DNA of 13,545 nt from an uncultured Chloroflexota bacterium (GTDB taxonomy: Bacteria > Chloroflexota > Anaerolineae > Aggregatilineales > Phototrophicaceae). Under the pieces are notes generated by a model. It was not told where the DNA came from, searched no databases, and saw only the letters and a list, made by a program, of their open reading frames with translations. The position numbers were made by a program, and so were the translations under genes. Within the stretch, counting starts at the first letter, position 1. Every line of letters begins with the position of its first letter. Shown piece after piece: positions 1 to 5,410 of this stretch. Where the stretch lies: assembly GCA_937870805.1 (NCBI GenBank), contig CALMZT010001196.1, forward strand, positions 1-13,545. Direction: 5' to 3'.

Positions 1-200
1 AGCCCGGTTCGGTCAAAGCCATACATCTAGTGGTCGCCGACGTGCGCAAGGCTCGTGAAATGCTTGCAAGCAAAGGCGTCGCAGTGGGCGAGATCGATGA
101 ACATGACCAGGGCATTAAGTATGTTTCCTTTAGCGACCCCGATGGCAATTCATGGCTGTTTCAGGAAATGCCCTGGAGAGCTTCAGACTTTACGGAATAG
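1..200 (+). CDS. VOC-fold (glyoxalase/bleomycin-resistance-like) protein, 3' end
   Basis: Only the C-terminal half is in the window. The open frame starts at base 3 and stops with TAG at 198-200, giving 65 residues. It contains the second beta-alpha-beta-beta-beta unit of a vicinal oxygen chelate fold: the strand AIHLVVADV, a helix, then FSDPDGNSWLFQE near the end. In metal-binding family members the His of this strand and the Glu of the last strand are ligand positions, and both are present (the H of AIHLVV and the E of FQE). The fragment closely resembles the C-terminus of the VOC protein at 914-1327, including the GSVKAIHLVV / GTVKGLHLVV and DPDGNSW stretches, so the two are paralogues. 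Substrate unknown; members include glyoxalases, dioxygenases and antibiotic-binding proteins. The family call is firm and the function is open. Confidence 0.85.
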   Translation, partial: PGSVKAIHLVVADVRKAREMLASKGVAVGEIDEHDQGIKYVSFSDPDGNSWLFQEMPWRASDFTE

Positions 201-204
201 CTCA

Positions 205-260
205 AGAGGTTGAAAAAGTCGCATCGCTCAATCCGTGATGCCGTTTAACGATTACATACG
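205..260 (+). repeat. Degenerate dispersed repeat sharing AGAGGTTGAAAAA with 3062-3118
   Basis: Thirteen bases (205-217, AGAGGTTGAAAAA) are identical to 3062-3074. The similarity continues imperfectly for about 45 more bases with one indel: both copies have CGC.CAA.CCGT and then GTTT. At 3062 the sequence lies inside a larger inverted-repeat element; here it sits directly upstream of the palindromic repeat at 270-327. It is non-coding, lying between the VOC fragment and the SRPBCC gene. Confidence 0.55.
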
Positions 261-269
261 GACATCTGC

Positions 270-327
270 GTAGGGGCAGACCAATGTGTCTACCCTCTAT
301 CGGGCGCACACGTTGGTGCGCCCCTAC
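270..327 (-). repeat. GTAGGGGC double-hairpin dispersed repeat, copy 1 (inverted relative to copies 2 and 3)
   Basis: The element is bounded by GTAGGGGC (270-277) and GCCCCTAC (320-327), a perfect 8-base terminal inverted repeat. Inside are two hairpins. In the first, GGGCAGAC (274-281) pairs with GTCTACCC (288-295) with one mismatch. In the second, GGGCGCAC (302-309) pairs perfectly with GTGCGCCC (316-323) around a 6-base loop. The reverse complement aligns with the copies at 3208-3276 and 11096-11153. An open frame from 284 runs through this element into the SRPBCC gene, but I take that as chance because the gene has a good ribosome site at 387-393. No transposase is nearby. Confidence 0.85.
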
Positions 328-400
328 AATCCCGCCGCTGTTGGCAATCCGTGTTCGATTGTTTGAGCATTCAGACATTCAATATGTAGGAGAAACATTG

Positions 401-892
401 ATGAGCACCGAAGCTAAGACACACAATGTCGTCGTTACCCGCGTTTTTGACGCCCCCGTTGAGCAGATATGGAAGGCATGGAGCGATTCCGAACAACTCA
501 AACGCTGGTGGGGTCCAACGGGTTTTACCGCGCCCGTTGCCAACATGAATTTTCGTGAGGGTGGAACATCGCTGGTCTGTATGCGCGCGCCGCAGGAATA
601 CGGCGGGCAAGACATCTACAATACGTGGACGTACCGAAAAATCGTACCGATGCAGCAGATCGAATTCATCCAGAACTTTGCTGACAAAGAGGGCAAGCCT
701 ATTGCCCCGACGACGCTGGGCTTGCCGCCGGAAATTCCCTATGAGGTGCGGCATGTGTTAGCCTTTGAAGCGCTGGCTGACAACAAGACAAAATTCACGG
801 TTACGGAATATGGCTATCCGTCGGAGCAAATTGTAGAAATGTCCAAAATGGGCATGGAGCAGTCTCTCGATAAGCTGGCTGCAAGCCTATAA
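401..892 (+). CDS. SRPBCC (AHSA1/START-like) domain protein
   Basis: 163 residues, the usual size for a single-domain SRPBCC/AHSA1 protein. The N-terminus carries the family hallmark VTRVFDAPVEQIWKAWSDSE followed by LKRWWGP (about residues 11-39). The rest fits the helix-grip fold that encloses a hydrophobic ligand cavity, ending in a long C-terminal helix (MSKMGMEQSLDKLAASL). Ligand and reaction are unknown; members range from lipid or polyketide binders to Hsp90-activator-like domains. I start at ATG 401 because GTAGGAGA (386-393) lies 7 bases upstream, whereas the frame from 284 translates a repeat. It is followed after 21 bases by a VOC gene and then a DNA repair gene, probably in one transcript. 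A second SRPBCC gene lies at 3838. Confidence 0.88.
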   Translation: MSTEAKTHNVVVTRVFDAPVEQIWKAWSDSEQLKRWWGPTGFTAPVANMNFREGGTSLVCMRAPQEYGGQDIYNTWTYRKIVPMQQIEFIQNFADKEGKPIAPTTLGLPPEIPYEVRHVLAFEALADNKTKFTVTEYGYPSEQIVEMSKMGMEQSLDKLAASL

Positions 893-913
893 TCCTACTG
901 AGAGAGGTGGCTA

Positions 914-1327
914 ATGACAGAGAACAATCCTACGAACAGTACCCCTGAGATGAGACTTGAGGTTGTGCCCGTGCCCGTTGCGGACATTGACCTTGCTAAA
1001 GCCTTCTACGCGGAGAAGGTCGGTTTTCACGTCGATCACGATTCTTATCCCAGCGAGAATGTGCGGGTTGTCCAACTCACGCCGCCGGGGTCAGCCTGTT
1101 CGATTGTCATAGGCACAGGTTTGGGCGAGATTTCAGAAATGAAGCCGGGAACGGTCAAGGGCTTGCATCTGGTCGTCAAGGACATCCGCCAGACGCGCGA
1201 CATCCTCATGGGTCGGGGTGTTGAAATGGGCGAGGTCATCGAATACCCAAGAGGCATTAAATTCTCCAGCTTCCGCGACCCTGATGGCAACTCGTGGACG
1301 TTGCAGGAAATACCCCCTGGTCTTTAA
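914..1327 (+). CDS. VOC-fold (glyoxalase/bleomycin-resistance-like) protein
   Basis: 137 residues, the normal length for a two-module vicinal oxygen chelate protein. The first module runs from about residue 13 (RLEVVPVPVADIDLAKAFYA, then EKVGF). The second starts near residue 81 (KGLHLVVKDIRQTRDIL) and ends with FRDPDGNSWTLQE. His85 and Glu132 occupy typical metal-ligand positions of the second module. The first-strand ligand, often His, is here the LEVVPV segment, so metal binding and catalysis are uncertain. In many Actinobacteria and Chloroflexota such proteins are annotated only as VOC family. The start at 914 is supported by GAGAGGTGG (902-910). It is 21 bases after the SRPBCC gene and 23 before the AlkD-like gene, so co-transcription is likely. 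It is a paralogue of the fragment at 1-200. Confidence 0.9.
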   Translation: MTENNPTNSTPEMRLEVVPVPVADIDLAKAFYAEKVGFHVDHDSYPSENVRVVQLTPPGSACSIVIGTGLGEISEMKPGTVKGLHLVVKDIRQTRDILMGRGVEMGEVIEYPRGIKFSSFRDPDGNSWTLQEIPPGL

Positions 1328-1350
1328 AGGCGACGGAAAGGAGCGCAGAA

Positions 1351-2073
1351 ATGGATGTCAGCGCAGAGCGCTTTGTTGAACGCTTAGAGTCCTATCGTTC
1401 GCCCGAAGAAGCGAAGAAATATCTGCGTTACTTCAAAACGGGCAAAGGCGAGTACGGCGAAGGCGACGAATTTATGGGTGTGCGTATGGGGCAGGTTTTC
1501 GCGCTTGCCAAAGAGTTTATTGCTATGCAGCCCGATGAAATTGAAAAATTGCTCGAAAGTCCGATTCACGAAGTACGGGCAGGCGCGATGAGCATTATGG
1601 ACAAGCAAACGCGCAGCAAGAAAACGCCCGAAGGTCGTCGGAAAGAACTGTTCGACCTCTATCTTCGCCGCCATGATCGGATTAACAACTGGGATCTGGT
1701 TGATCTTGCTGCTTCATATGTGATCGGTGGCTACCTGTTTGATAAACCGCGCGATATTTTGTACACGCTGGCACGCTCCAAAAATCTGTGGGAACGGCGC
1801 ACGGCGATTCTCGGTACGGGCTATTTTATTCGACAGGGGGAGGTGGACGAGACGTTTAAAATCGCCGAAGTTTTGCTGAGCGACGATCAGGACTTAATCC
1901 ATAAAGCGACGGGATGGATGCTGCGGACGGCGGGCGGACATGATCGCCAACGACTGTTAGGCTTTTTAGATCAACATGCCGCTACCATGCCGCGCACGCT
2001 TTTGCGTTACGCCATTGAACACCTCGATAAAGAACAGCGGAGTCATTATTTAAGCCTGAAGAAGGTGAAGTAG
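1351..2073 (+). CDS. AlkD-like HEAT-repeat DNA alkylation repair glycosylase
   Basis: 240 residues, matching AlkD-type DNA glycosylases (DNA_alkylation family), all-helical HEAT-like proteins that excise 3-methyladenine and 7-methylguanine from alkylated DNA. The family's functional residues are visible: Trp114 and Asp118 in NNWDLVD, the arginines 149-150 in LWERRTAIL, and Trp189 in ATGWMLR. These correspond to the Trp/Asp/Arg/Trp set of Bacillus cereus AlkD, so the enzyme is probably active. I prefer ATG 1351 because AAAGGAG (1337-1343) lies 7 bases upstream. The longer frame from 1294 would overlap the VOC gene out of frame and add a non-conserved segment. Its place behind SRPBCC and VOC genes suggests a role in handling electrophilic or alkylating compounds, which is inference. 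No promoter of its own is visible. Confidence 0.9.
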   Translation: MDVSAERFVERLESYRSPEEAKKYLRYFKTGKGEYGEGDEFMGVRMGQVFALAKEFIAMQPDEIEKLLESPIHEVRAGAMSIMDKQTRSKKTPEGRRKELFDLYLRRHDRINNWDLVDLAASYVIGGYLFDKPRDILYTLARSKNLWERRTAILGTGYFIRQGEVDETFKIAEVLLSDDQDLIHKATGWMLRTAGGHDRQRLLGFLDQHAATMPRTLLRYAIEHLDKEQRSHYLSLKKVK

Positions 2074-2295
2074 AGGCGCGCCAGAAGTACATCCAGTGTT
2101 CCATGTTAAACGCTTGATGCGAAATTGCGGCAGCGACAAAAGAATCGTTTGCTGCAAAGTCTGAGGCTGATTTTGCGGCAATTACTGCAAATCAGCAACT
2201 GCTGCCTCGTTTAGGGCGGCAGCGATGGTTGCAACATTGAAAAACATCGTCTCTCGAACATGCTACCTCCTTAGCAACTTAGCGCTCAGGCAAGC
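2074..2295. other. Intergenic stretch with imperfect hairpin; possible minus-strand coding remnant
   Basis: No intact gene. An imperfect hairpin is present: CTGATTTTGC (2167-2176) pairs with GCAAATCAG (2187-2195) with one bulged T. There is no T-run, so it is not a standard terminator. CGGCAGCGA occurs twice (near 2128 and 2217). On the minus strand an ATG at 2247 opens a 21-codon alanine-rich frame (begins MFFNVATIAAALNEAA) that stops near 2182. The adjacent frame continues alanine-rich (AKSASDFAANDSFVAAAIS) toward 2100. This could be a frameshifted remnant or a by-product of the GCAGC-rich sequence. Confidence 0.35.
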
Positions 2296-2357
2296 GTAGC
2301 ACAAAACGAAGCGCAATTGAGTTTCTTTTGACACTTTAATGCATGTTGTAATGTAAG
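2296..2357 (+). promoter_or_regulatory. 62-base promoter-like element, copy A, upstream of the RibD-C gene
   Basis: This stretch aligns without gaps to 11298-11359 at about 46 of 62 positions. The most conserved parts are GTAGCACAAA at the left, ACTTTAATGC in the middle and GTAATGTAAG at the right end. Copy A contains TTGACA (2328-2333), with a weak -10 candidate TAATGT 15 bases downstream. It points toward the RibD-C/DHFR-family gene at 2434, 77 bases away. Just downstream, GTGTCT (2357-2362) and AGACAC (2387-2392) form a 6-base inverted repeat that could be an operator. A regulatory role is inferred; the repetition itself is seen directly. Confidence 0.5.
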
Positions 2358-2433
2358 TGTCTATTTCAGATCAACTGTATATTTAAAGACACCTATACAA
2401 TAGGAATCAGACGAAGAACAATCAGGAGGTTGT

Positions 2434-2988
2434 ATGTCAAAAGTGATTGCAGGGGCAACCATGTCACTGGATGGTTTCATTAATGATCGAAATGGCGATG
2501 TGAGCCGTTTGTATCCTAATCTCGCTGAATTACGCGAAGCTGAAGGGCTTCAGGAAGCAATGGAAAGTACCGGAGCCGTCGTGATGGGCAGACATTCCTA
2601 TAATATGGGGCAGGGCGATTTTACCAACTACGAATATCAAGTGCCGATCTTTGTCATCACGCACAATGTTCCCGAAACGGTGGCGAAAGGTCAGAATGAT
2701 AAATTGACAATTACTTTCGTCACCGATGGCGTCGAAAGTGCTATCGAGAAAGCCAAAGCAGCGGCAGGTGATAAAGATGTGATGATTGTTGGTGGTGCGA
2801 ATGTTGCTCAGCAGTGTATCAAAGCTGGACTCGTTGACGAACTACAGATGGCGATCATGCCTGTGTTCCTTGGCGAGGGGATGCGGTTTTTCGAGCATTT
2901 AGATGTTGAGCGCATTAAACTGGAAACGAGCAGGGTGATTCAGTCGCCGGGTGGCAGAACTGATATTTACTTCCGTATCGTCAAGTAA
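2434..2988 (+). CDS. RibD C-terminal / dihydrofolate-reductase-family protein
   Basis: 184 residues, the standard length for the stand-alone RibD-C family often named 'dihydrofolate reductase family protein' (YyaP/YwjB type). Seen in order: the N-terminal strand with SLDGFI (11-16), VVMGRHSY (49-56), PIFVITHNVP (71-80), FVTDGVESA (95-103), the nucleotide-binding VGGANVAQQCIKAGLVDEL (119-137), and PVFLGEGMRFF (143-153). The intact Gly-Gly of IVGGA fits NAD(P)H binding. These proteins are thought to be NAD(P)H-dependent reductases, but most have no assigned substrate, and it should not be taken as the housekeeping FolA. Start 2434 has an excellent AGGAGG (2424-2429). It appears monocistronic, bounded upstream by the 62-base element and downstream by an inverted-repeat element starting 5 bases after the stop. 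Confidence 0.88.
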   Translation: MSKVIAGATMSLDGFINDRNGDVSRLYPNLAELREAEGLQEAMESTGAVVMGRHSYNMGQGDFTNYEYQVPIFVITHNVPETVAKGQNDKLTITFVTDGVESAIEKAKAAAGDKDVMIVGGANVAQQCIKAGLVDELQMAIMPVFLGEGMRFFEHLDVERIKLETSRVIQSPGGRTDIYFRIVK

Positions 2989-2992
2989 GGTC

Positions 2993-3171
2993 ACTCACCT
3001 TACGCAGTTTATCGCTCCGGGTTCAAAACCCAGAGCTAGTAGAAGATTGGTAAACCTCTGAAGAGGTTGAAAAACCGCCGCGCCCAACCCGTTCACGGGT
3101 TTCCAATGCGCATAGCGGGCAGTTTTGAACTGCCCGCGTCCGCAGCGGCGAACGTTTTGCATAAGGTGAGT
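2993..3171. repeat. Inverted-repeat-bounded, multi-hairpin element (MITE-like)
   Basis: The ends are ACTCACCTTACGCA (2993-3006) and, as reverse complement, ACTCACCTTATGCA (3158-3171): a 14-base terminal inverted repeat with one mismatch. Inside are several hairpins: GGGTT-CAA-AACCC near 3020; AACCTCT-GA-AGAGGTT near 3053-3068; CCCGT-TC-ACGGG near 3090; and a strong one, GCGGGCAGTT (3115-3124) with AACTGCCCGC (3128-3137) around a 3-base loop. CGCCGC (3076-3081) and GCGGCG (3145-3150) also pair. The segment 3062-3118 is shared with 205-260. The left end shares TTACGCAGTT with the palindromic element at 12738-12809. No coding capacity; no clear target-site duplication was found. Confidence 0.6.
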
Positions 3172-3194
3172 TAGGTAATATTCATGGAATTAAT

Positions 3195-3323
3195 GGAGAA
3201 CAGGATTGTAGAGGCGTACCCTGTAAGCGAAGCGGCGTGCGCCCGATATAGGGCAGACACATTGATCTGCCCCTACACGAGAATTTCGCCTTTAATACCT
3301 AAACTGCATAATCCCCTGTTCTC
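3195..3323 (+). repeat. GTAGGGGC double-hairpin dispersed repeat, copy 2, with outer inverted repeat
   Basis: The core is 3208-3276, ending in CCCCTAC with a diverged left end GTAGAGG. The second hairpin is intact: GGGCAGA (3251-3257) pairs with TCTGCCC (3266-3272). The first has an enlarged loop, but GGCGTAC (3213-3219) still pairs with GTGCGCC (3237-3243), allowing one G-T wobble. Outside the core, GAGAACAGG (3196-3204) is complementary to CCTGTTCTC (3315-3323). The same GGAGAACAGG precedes copy 3 at 11082, so the repeat unit is larger than the core. A 73-codon frame at 3184-3405 runs through it and is not a gene. Confidence 0.75.
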
Positions 3324-3469
3324 AGCATTCATCATTCACTTTGCGACCCTAGCCGCGTCATCAAGTAACAGCTACCCCTCATTCTCCTATTTCAAGTTCT
3401 ATTGACATTTAGCAAACATACGCTTTGTTTTATGGGAGCGCCGTTGTATGCTTCGGATTCTATCAAATT

Positions 3470-3512
3470 TTAGTTATATGCCTTGACAGTTATATAACTA
3501 ATGTGGTATATT
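3470..3512 (+). promoter_or_regulatory. ArsR promoter with overlapping palindromic operator
   Basis: TTGACA (3483-3488) and TATATT (3507-3512) are 18 bases apart, a good sigma-70 promoter. A perfect 10-base inverted repeat brackets the -35 box: TTAGTTATAT (3470-3479) and ATATAACTAA (3492-3501), with 12 bases between. The right arm overlaps a perfect 12-base palindrome, AGTTATATAACT (3488-3499), located in the spacer. ArsR-family repressors bind such AT-rich palindromes over their own promoter, so autorepression is likely. The expected transcription start, about 7 bases after the -10, falls on the ATG at 3519, and no Shine-Dalgarno sequence precedes it. Confidence 0.75.
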
Positions 3513-3518
3513 TAAAAC

Positions 3519-3851
3519 ATGATGACAACATTCGAGGCGTTGGCAGACCCGACGCGCAGACGCATTCTTGACTTACTCCGTGAACGACCCCGCTTAGTCG
3601 GTGAGTTGGTCGATCTGCTGGAGGCAAGTCAACCCCTCATCTCCAAGCACCTGCGTGTGCTCCGCGAAGTCGGGTTAGTGAACGTGCGTCAGGATGCGCA
3701 GCGGCGCCGGTACGAACTGCGCCCCGAACCGTTGGCAGAGATCGACGCCTGGCTGAAGACATACCGCTACTTGTGGGAAGCCAGATATGATCGGTTGGAG
3801 AGTCTTCTGGAAGAATTACAGGAAAAGGAGCAGAAACATGGGAAAGACTAA
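3519..3851 (+). CDS. ArsR-family winged-helix transcriptional repressor
   Basis: 110 residues, typical for ArsR regulators. The winged HTH is clear: FEALADPTRRRILDLLRE, the recognition helix region EASQPLISKHLRVLREVGLV, and the wing with RRRYELRP (about residues 5-70). The C-terminal helix is rich in Glu, Arg and Leu and suits dimerisation. There are no Cys residues, so it is not a thiol-based metal sensor of the ArsR/SmtB kind. It belongs instead to the group paired with SRPBCC proteins, whose signal is usually unknown. It overlaps the next gene by 14 bases, indicating translational coupling. The promoter carries a palindrome expected to be its own operator. ATG 3519 and ATG 3522 are adjacent, and the transcript is probably leaderless. 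Confidence 0.93.
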   Translation: MMTTFEALADPTRRRILDLLRERPRLVGELVDLLEASQPLISKHLRVLREVGLVNVRQDAQRRRYELRPEPLAEIDAWLKTYRYLWEARYDRLESLLEELQEKEQKHGKD

Positions 3852-4305
3852 AGTTGTCGCTGAACCGGGAACACACGAGATCATCATGACGCGGGAATTC
3901 AACGCGCCTCGTGAGCTAGTGTTCAAAGTGCTAACCGATCCAGCGCTCATCCCGCAGTGGTGGGGTCCAAAAGATTATACGACCACCGTTGACAAGATGG
4001 AGGTGAAGGCGGGCGGTATATGGCGCTATGTGCAGCGCGGTGCAGAGGGTGAATTCGGGTTTCATGGCGTGTATCACGAAATCGTGCCGAACGAACGGAT
4101 TGTTGACACCTTTGAATTCGAGGGGATGCCGGGGCATGTGCTGCTTGAAACGTTGACCCTTGAAGAACATGACGGCAAGACTATCGTGAAGAATTCCTCC
4201 GTTTTCCAGTCCGTCGCAGATCGCGACGGGACGCTCCAGTCAGGCATGGAAGAAGGGGCAAACGAGAGTTGGGATCGCCTTGAAGAACTGCTGAAAACGT
4301 CGTAA
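3838..4305 (+). CDS. SRPBCC (AHSA1-like) domain protein, ArsR-coupled
   Basis: 155 residues. The AHSA1-type signature is clear: IIMTREFNAPRELVFKVLTD, then PQWWGPKDYTT (about residues 15-49), followed by beta strands with FGFHGVYHEIVPNERIVDTFEFEG and a C-terminal helix (MEEGANESWDRLEELL). The fold holds a hydrophobic ligand pocket; ligand and reaction are unknown. The start at 3838 has AAAGGAG (3824-3830) seven bases upstream, inside the ArsR gene. ArsR-SRPBCC pairs with overlapping ends are a recurrent arrangement in bacteria, in which the regulator controls its partner. It is related in family, but not closely in sequence, to the SRPBCC protein at 401-892. Confidence 0.92.
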   Translation: MGKTKVVAEPGTHEIIMTREFNAPRELVFKVLTDPALIPQWWGPKDYTTTVDKMEVKAGGIWRYVQRGAEGEFGFHGVYHEIVPNERIVDTFEFEGMPGHVLLETLTLEEHDGKTIVKNSSVFQSVADRDGTLQSGMEEGANESWDRLEELLKTS

Positions 4306-4313
4306 TCCTCAAG

Positions 4314-4343
4314 CTCCGGTGATGTCGATGGGTACCACCGGAG
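4314..4343 (+). other. Perfect 8-base stem hairpin between the SRPBCC and hydrolase genes
   Basis: CTCCGGTG (4314-4321) pairs with CACCGGAG (4336-4343) around a 14-base loop. It starts 9 bases after the SRPBCC stop. No T-run follows, so it is not a normal intrinsic terminator. It could stabilise the 3' end of an ArsR-SRPBCC mRNA or mark a processing point. The rest of the gap (4344-4476) shows no promoter that I can support. Confidence 0.5.
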
Positions 4344-4476
4344 ACCTAAATCCGTCACTCGTTCAATCGACGCTGTACTTCACCACCTGCATGAGCAGGG
4401 CGGTCAGGTTGCGCGCGTGAATCTGCCAAATTGTTTGCACACTCAATCAGCTTCTACTACAAACAGGAGAACTGCA

Positions 4477-5361
4477 ATGTTGAAGAAAACGATCCTCACA
4501 TTTGTCGCGGCTGTCATGATTTCGCTGACGGCGCTGACGCTGACCTTCGCTCAAACTGATACGGGTACGCCTCAAACTGGCTACGCTCTGGTAAACGGCT
4601 TGAATATGTACTATGAGATTCGCGGCACCGATACGGGTACGCCGCTGGTGGTGCTGCATGGCGCTTACATGAACATCGACCTGATGGGCGAAATCGTGCC
4701 ACGCCTTGCCGAGACACGACAGGTCATTGCTGTTGAACTGCAAGGACATGGGCGTACTGAGGACGTTGATCGCCCGTTGACTTACGAGCAGATGGCAGAC
4801 GACGTTGCCGCGCTCATTGAATATCTCGGACTCGAAAGCGTTGACATCTTCGGCTATTCGATGGGGGGCAGCGTTGCCTTACAAGTTACCATCCGTCACC
4901 CGGAACTGGTGCGCAAGCTGGTAGTCACTTCTTCCACCTATAACAGTGATGGCTGGTACCCTGAACTCCGCGATATGATCGAGACCATCACGCCTGAAAT
5001 GTTCGCGGGTTCTCCCGTAGAATCGGAATACCTGCGCCTCGCGCCGAATCCCGAAGATTTCGCTACGCTGGTTGAGAAGCTGGTGCAGTTAGACCTTGCC
5101 GTGCAGGATTGGAGCGCCGAGTCTATTCAGGGCATTACATCGCCTGCGCTGGTCATCGTCGCGGATTCCGATCAGGTTCGCCCAGAGCACGCTGTTGAGT
5201 TGTTCCGGCTCTTGGGCGGCGGCGTCCCCGGTGATCTCGTCGGACTGCCGAATTCACAGCTTGCTGTGATCCCCGGCGCGACACACACAACAATTTTGAT
5301 GCGCGTCGATTTGCTGAACACGATGATTGTCGAGTTCCTTGACGCGCCCATGCCGGAATGA
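4477..5361 (+). CDS. Exported alpha/beta hydrolase
   Basis: 294 residues. The N-terminus is a classical signal peptide: MLKK, a hydrophobic core (TILTFVAAVMISLTALTLTF), and a likely cut after TFA near residue 25. The mature part is a complete alpha/beta hydrolase: strand plus oxyanion segment VVLHGAY (58-64), GYSMGG with nucleophile Ser128, the acid in IVADSDQV (Asp232 or Asp230), and His270 in GATHTT. Ser, Asp and His are all present, so it should be an active esterase- or lactonase-like enzyme of unknown substrate, working outside the membrane. I use ATG 4477, which has CAGGAGA (4464-4470) upstream; the frame from 4417 would bury the signal peptide. It sits between cytoplasmic proteins in the middle block. 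DTGTP is encoded twice by nearly identical 14-base stretches at 4557 and 4629. Confidence 0.9.
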   Translation: MLKKTILTFVAAVMISLTALTLTFAQTDTGTPQTGYALVNGLNMYYEIRGTDTGTPLVVLHGAYMNIDLMGEIVPRLAETRQVIAVELQGHGRTEDVDRPLTYEQMADDVAALIEYLGLESVDIFGYSMGGSVALQVTIRHPELVRKLVVTSSTYNSDGWYPELRDMIETITPEMFAGSPVESEYLRLAPNPEDFATLVEKLVQLDLAVQDWSAESIQGITSPALVIVADSDQVRPEHAVELFRLLGGGVPGDLVGLPNSQLAVIPGATHTTILMRVDLLNTMIVEFLDAPMPE

Positions 5362-5410
5362 TTGCGTTACACAGGTAACACATCTTCGATTAAATAACAG
5401 GAGCATGAAC

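Noticed and set aside
270..327. CRISPR-like array from recurring GTAGGGGC units
   Set aside because: The copies are kilobases apart, in different orientations, with no regular spacers and no cas genes.
284..400. N-terminal extension of the SRPBCC gene
   Set aside because: The extension translates the dispersed repeat, while ATG 401 has a proper ribosome site and begins the family-typical length.
3010..3035. GGGTTCAAAACCC resembling a tRNA T-arm
   Set aside because: No acceptor, D or anticodon arm can be fitted around it. It is one of several hairpins in the inverted-repeat element.
3184..3405. 73-codon open frame between the RibD-C and ArsR genes
   Set aside because: Most of it translates the copy 2 dispersed repeat and its flank. 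No domain or convincing ribosome site.
4306..4476. In-frame open stretch joining the SRPBCC stop to the hydrolase start
   Set aside because: 57 codons without a stop is unremarkable. The hydrolase has its own ribosome site and signal peptide at 4477, and the upstream residues match no pattern I know.
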